Assembly: GCA_000434235.1 (NCBI GenBank)
Contig: FR892023.1
Span: forward strand, 225,421 to 234,926
Direction of reading: 5' to 3'
Length of the DNA: 9,506 nt
Source of the DNA: Alistipes sp. CAG:268
GTDB lineage: Bacteria > Bacteroidota > Bacteroidia > Bacteroidales > Rikenellaceae
Of this stretch, positions 7,923-9,506 are shown one piece after another. The notes under the pieces are model-generated. The model did not search any database. It saw nothing but the letters and a program-made list of their open reading frames with translations, and was not told the origin of the DNA. Position 1 is the first letter of the stretch, and each line of letters starts with the position of its first letter. Both the position numbers and the translations under genes were made by a program.

Positions 7923-8657
7923 TCAGGATTCGGTCCCCGCCCCGCAACTGTCGGCATCCGCGGCATCGGGGCGGGCGTGTCGGGGTTTGGGTTTGCCCGC
8001 CACGACGATCACGAACTCTCCCTTGGGTTCGGTCGTCCGGAAATAGTCGAGTACCTCGGCGATCGTACCGCGCACGGTCTGCTCGAACTTCTTGGTCAGC
8101 TCGCGCGATACGGAGACGCCGCGCTCCGGGCCGAAGACCTCCGCGAACTGCTCCAGACACTTGACCACGCGGTAGGGCGACTCGTAGAAGATCATCGTGC
8201 GCTCCTCACCGGCCAGCGCCTGCAGCTGTTTGGCTCGTCCCTTCTTCTGGGGCAGGAACCCCTCGAAGCAGAAACGGTCGCACGGAAAGCCGCTCTGTAC
8301 CAGCGCCGGGATCAGCGCCGTGGCCCCGGGCAGCGTCTCGACTTCGACACCGGCCTCGACGCACGTGCGCACGAGCAGGAAACCCGGATCCGAAATGCCC
8401 GGCGTCCCGGCATCCGAGACGAGCGCCGCACTGCGCCCGGCCGCGATCTCGTCGGCCACCATGCGCACCGTGGCGTGCTCGTTGAACTTGTGGTGGGAGT
8501 AGAGTTTCTTCTCGATGCCCAGGTGGCGCAGCAGGAACGAGGTCGTGCGCGTATCCTCGGCCAGGATGAAATCGACCTCACGGAGCACGCGCACGGCGCG
8601 CAACGTGATGTCATCGAGGTTGCCGATCGGCGTCGGCACGATATAGAGCCGGGCCAT
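7923..8657 (-). CDS. rsmI: 16S rRNA (cytidine-1402-2'-O)-methyltransferase
   Basis: Role: SAM-dependent 2'-O-methylation of C1402 in 16S rRNA, which, together with RsmH, tunes the ribosomal P site. Seen: 244 residues with a tetrapyrrole-methylase fold. The signature TPIGNLDDIT (9-18) is followed by AEDTR (33-37), HHKFNEH (55-61), SDAGTPGISDPG (81-92) and LPGATALIPAL (109-119). FEGFLPQKKGR (131-141), FYESPYRV (157-164) and SRELTKKFEQ (184-193) complete the set, all characteristic of RsmI rather than of cobalamin or siroheme enzymes. It is shorter than E. coli RsmI (286), lacking most of the C-terminal extension; the last 20 or so residues are low-complexity and acidic. Its ATG at 8657 lies 3 nt after the stop of the upstream gene (TGA CGC ATG), so it is very probably translated by coupling within the minus-strand operon. 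Confidence 0.96.
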   Translation of the reverse strand: MARLYIVPTPIGNLDDITLRAVRVLREVDFILAEDTRTTSFLLRHLGIEKKLYSHHKFNEHATVRMVADEIAAGRSAALVSDAGTPGISDPGFLLVRTCVEAGVEVETLPGATALIPALVQSGFPCDRFCFEGFLPQKKGRAKQLQALAGEERTMIFYESPYRVVKCLEQFAEVFGPERGVSVSRELTKKFEQTVRGTIAEVLDYFRTTEPKGEFVIVVAGKPKPRHARPDAADADSCGAGTES

Positions 8658-8660
8658 GCG

Positions 8661-9506
8661 TCAGAGGTATTTCCGTTCGAGCAACTCCATCAGCAGCACC
8701 GCCCCGTCCGAATTGGGATTCCAGGCATAATGCTCGGCAATGTAGATCACGCAGTCGTCGAGGTTGTCGAACCCGTTGAGCGCATCGATCGCAGCTTCAT
8801 AGGCCGCACCGTCGCCGCCGAACAGATCGCGGATAAGCAGGAAACGGTCGTTGATCCCGATGGCGCGGCGCAGATCGGTCACCGGCTCGTTGCGGAGCAG
8901 CTCCGAGGCGCGGTCACGCGGCGGGGCGATCGTATCGGCAAGGGTCTGGACGTCGTGATTGATCACCTCGCCCAGCACGGCCCCGGGAGCGGCTGCGGCC
9001 AACTCGTCGGCAAACGAGCCGTGCACGACGGGATCCACCTCGGCGGACTCGCCGGCGTCGGTTCCGTCCGGGACCGCCTCGGCCGGAGCAACCGGAGCCT
9101 CCGACAGATCCCGCCCGAATGCGGCGGACGGGCCCGTCTCGACCCGGCGGCCGAATACCTCGGCGATGGAGGGTCTTCCCGCACGGCGCTCGTCCGAAGG
9201 ACGTTCCGGAGCCGGAGCGACCCGGTCGGCGGCCGGAGCGGGAGTCGGTTCGGGAACAGCCGGCGCCTGCGGCTTGACCGACGGAGCATCGTTGCCGTAA
9301 AGCGACATGATGACCCGCTGTTTGTGGCGGTGGCGGAGATTGGCATTCTCCTCCGGGCCGAACAGCGTAGGAGCCACGGTGTGCGGCCGTTCGGAGGCAG
9401 TCTCAGAGGCAGTCTCGGGAGCTGGAGCCGGAACGGAAGGTTGCACGAACGAGGGTTCCGCATCGGGTGCGGGCCGGAGCTCGGGCTCGGGCTCGGGCTG
9501 CGTTTC
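8661..9506 (-). CDS. Uncharacterised Pro/Ala/Glu-rich protein with helical C-terminal domain (5' end outside window)
   Basis: I cannot assign a function. Seen: the minus-strand frame is open from the right edge to the TGA at 8661; 281 residues are visible and no start can be chosen (the GTG at 9446 is internal to an open frame). Residues 1 to about 200 are low-complexity, rich in Pro, Ala and Glu, with PEPEPE and ETASETAS repeats. Embedded in them are a basic segment, NLRHRHKQRVIMSLYG, and a short RRAGRPSIAEVFGRR motif that may be a docking peptide. The last 77 residues (205-281) form a compact, mostly helical domain: DLRRAIGINDRFLLIRDLF, then AAYEAAIDALNGFDNLDD, then a C-terminal LMELLERKYL. 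From memory, similar C-terminal domains occur in uncharacterised Bacteroidota proteins. No signal peptide or membrane segment is visible in this part; the missing N-terminus might hold one. It is 3 nt upstream of rsmI and is likely in the same operon. Confidence 0.75.
   Translation of the reverse strand, partial: ETQPEPEPELRPAPDAEPSFVQPSVPAPAPETASETASERPHTVAPTLFGPEENANLRHRHKQRVIMSLYGNDAPSVKPQAPAVPEPTPAPAADRVAPAPERPSDERRAGRPSIAEVFGRRVETGPSAAFGRDLSEAPVAPAEAVPDGTDAGESAEVDPVVHGSFADELAAAAPGAVLGEVINHDVQTLADTIAPPRDRASELLRNEPVTDLRRAIGINDRFLLIRDLFGGDGAAYEAAIDALNGFDNLDDCVIYIAEHYAWNPNSDGAVLLMELLERKYL
9394..9417 (-). repeat. Two tandem 12-bp units encoding ETAS-ETAS
   Basis: On the plus strand GAGGCAGTCTCA at 9394-9405 is followed directly by the same unit at 9406-9417 with one mismatch in the last base. 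The length is a multiple of three, so it extends the low-complexity linker without shifting the frame. Confidence 0.8.
9481..9498 (-). repeat. Three exact TCGGGC hexamers encoding Pro-Glu repeats
   Basis: TCGGGC occurs three times in a row on the plus strand; the minus strand reads the block as PEPEPE in the Pro/Glu-rich linker. The tract ends 8 bases before the window edge. Copy-number changes would add or remove a dipeptide and keep the frame. Confidence 0.8.

Noticed and set aside
6802..8046. A 414-codon plus-strand frame opposite the glycosyltransferase, acyltransferase and rsmI.
   Set aside because: The minus strand carries three well-recognised genes here with catalytic motifs intact. 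The plus-strand product has a shadow-like composition.

Overview
This is about 9.5 kb of GC-rich bacterial chromosome. It carries nine protein genes (two cut by the window ends) plus several sites. The source looks like a member of the Bacteroidota. Evidence: a promoter upstream of panB matches the Bacteroidota form (TTTG, 20 nt spacer, TAnnTTTG); Shine-Dalgarno sequences are mostly weak or absent; glutamine is charged by a direct GlnRS; and the genes have Bacteroidota-type features such as a TlpA-like thioredoxin, a porin-like barrel protein and a short SpoU methylase. High GC together with this gene style would fit Alistipes/Rikenellaceae, but that is inference.

The layout is four blocks of alternating strand. 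(1) Plus, 1-1383: the 3' end of a TlpA-like thioredoxin and a bile acid:sodium symporter family (BASS) transporter, 19 nt apart. (2) Minus, 2961-1488: a TrmH/SpoU-family RNA 2'-O-methyltransferase, then panB with its own well-formed promoter; a GC-rich hairpin lies between panB and the convergent transporter gene. (3) Plus, 3049-5877: an unrecognised secreted, probably outer-membrane beta-barrel protein, then glnS 18 nt downstream, closed by a perfect 17-bp terminator. (4) Minus, 9506-5982: a tight run of an uncharacterised Pro/Ala/Glu-rich protein (5' end outside the window), rsmI, an LpxL/HtrB-type acyltransferase and a family 2 glycosyltransferase, with junctions of 3 nt, 17 nt and a 14-nt overlap.

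Most of this is housekeeping: pantothenate synthesis, RNA methylation, tRNA charging and envelope lipid/glycan assembly. The most interesting signal is a run of nine G inside the signal-peptide codons of the barrel protein, with a 30-bp tandem duplication about 80 bp downstream. Together they suggest a surface protein whose expression or exposed loop could vary by slippage, placed just upstream of the essential glnS. A second point of interest is the uncharacterised protein upstream of rsmI: a long low-complexity N-terminal region still showing recent tandem duplications, joined to a compact helical C-terminal domain.

I found no tRNA, rRNA, CRISPR array, insertion sequence, integrase, toxin-antitoxin pair or defence gene. 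There is no gene-free stretch over 300 bases; the longest gap between genes is 121 bases. I did not find a clearly new multi-gene system.
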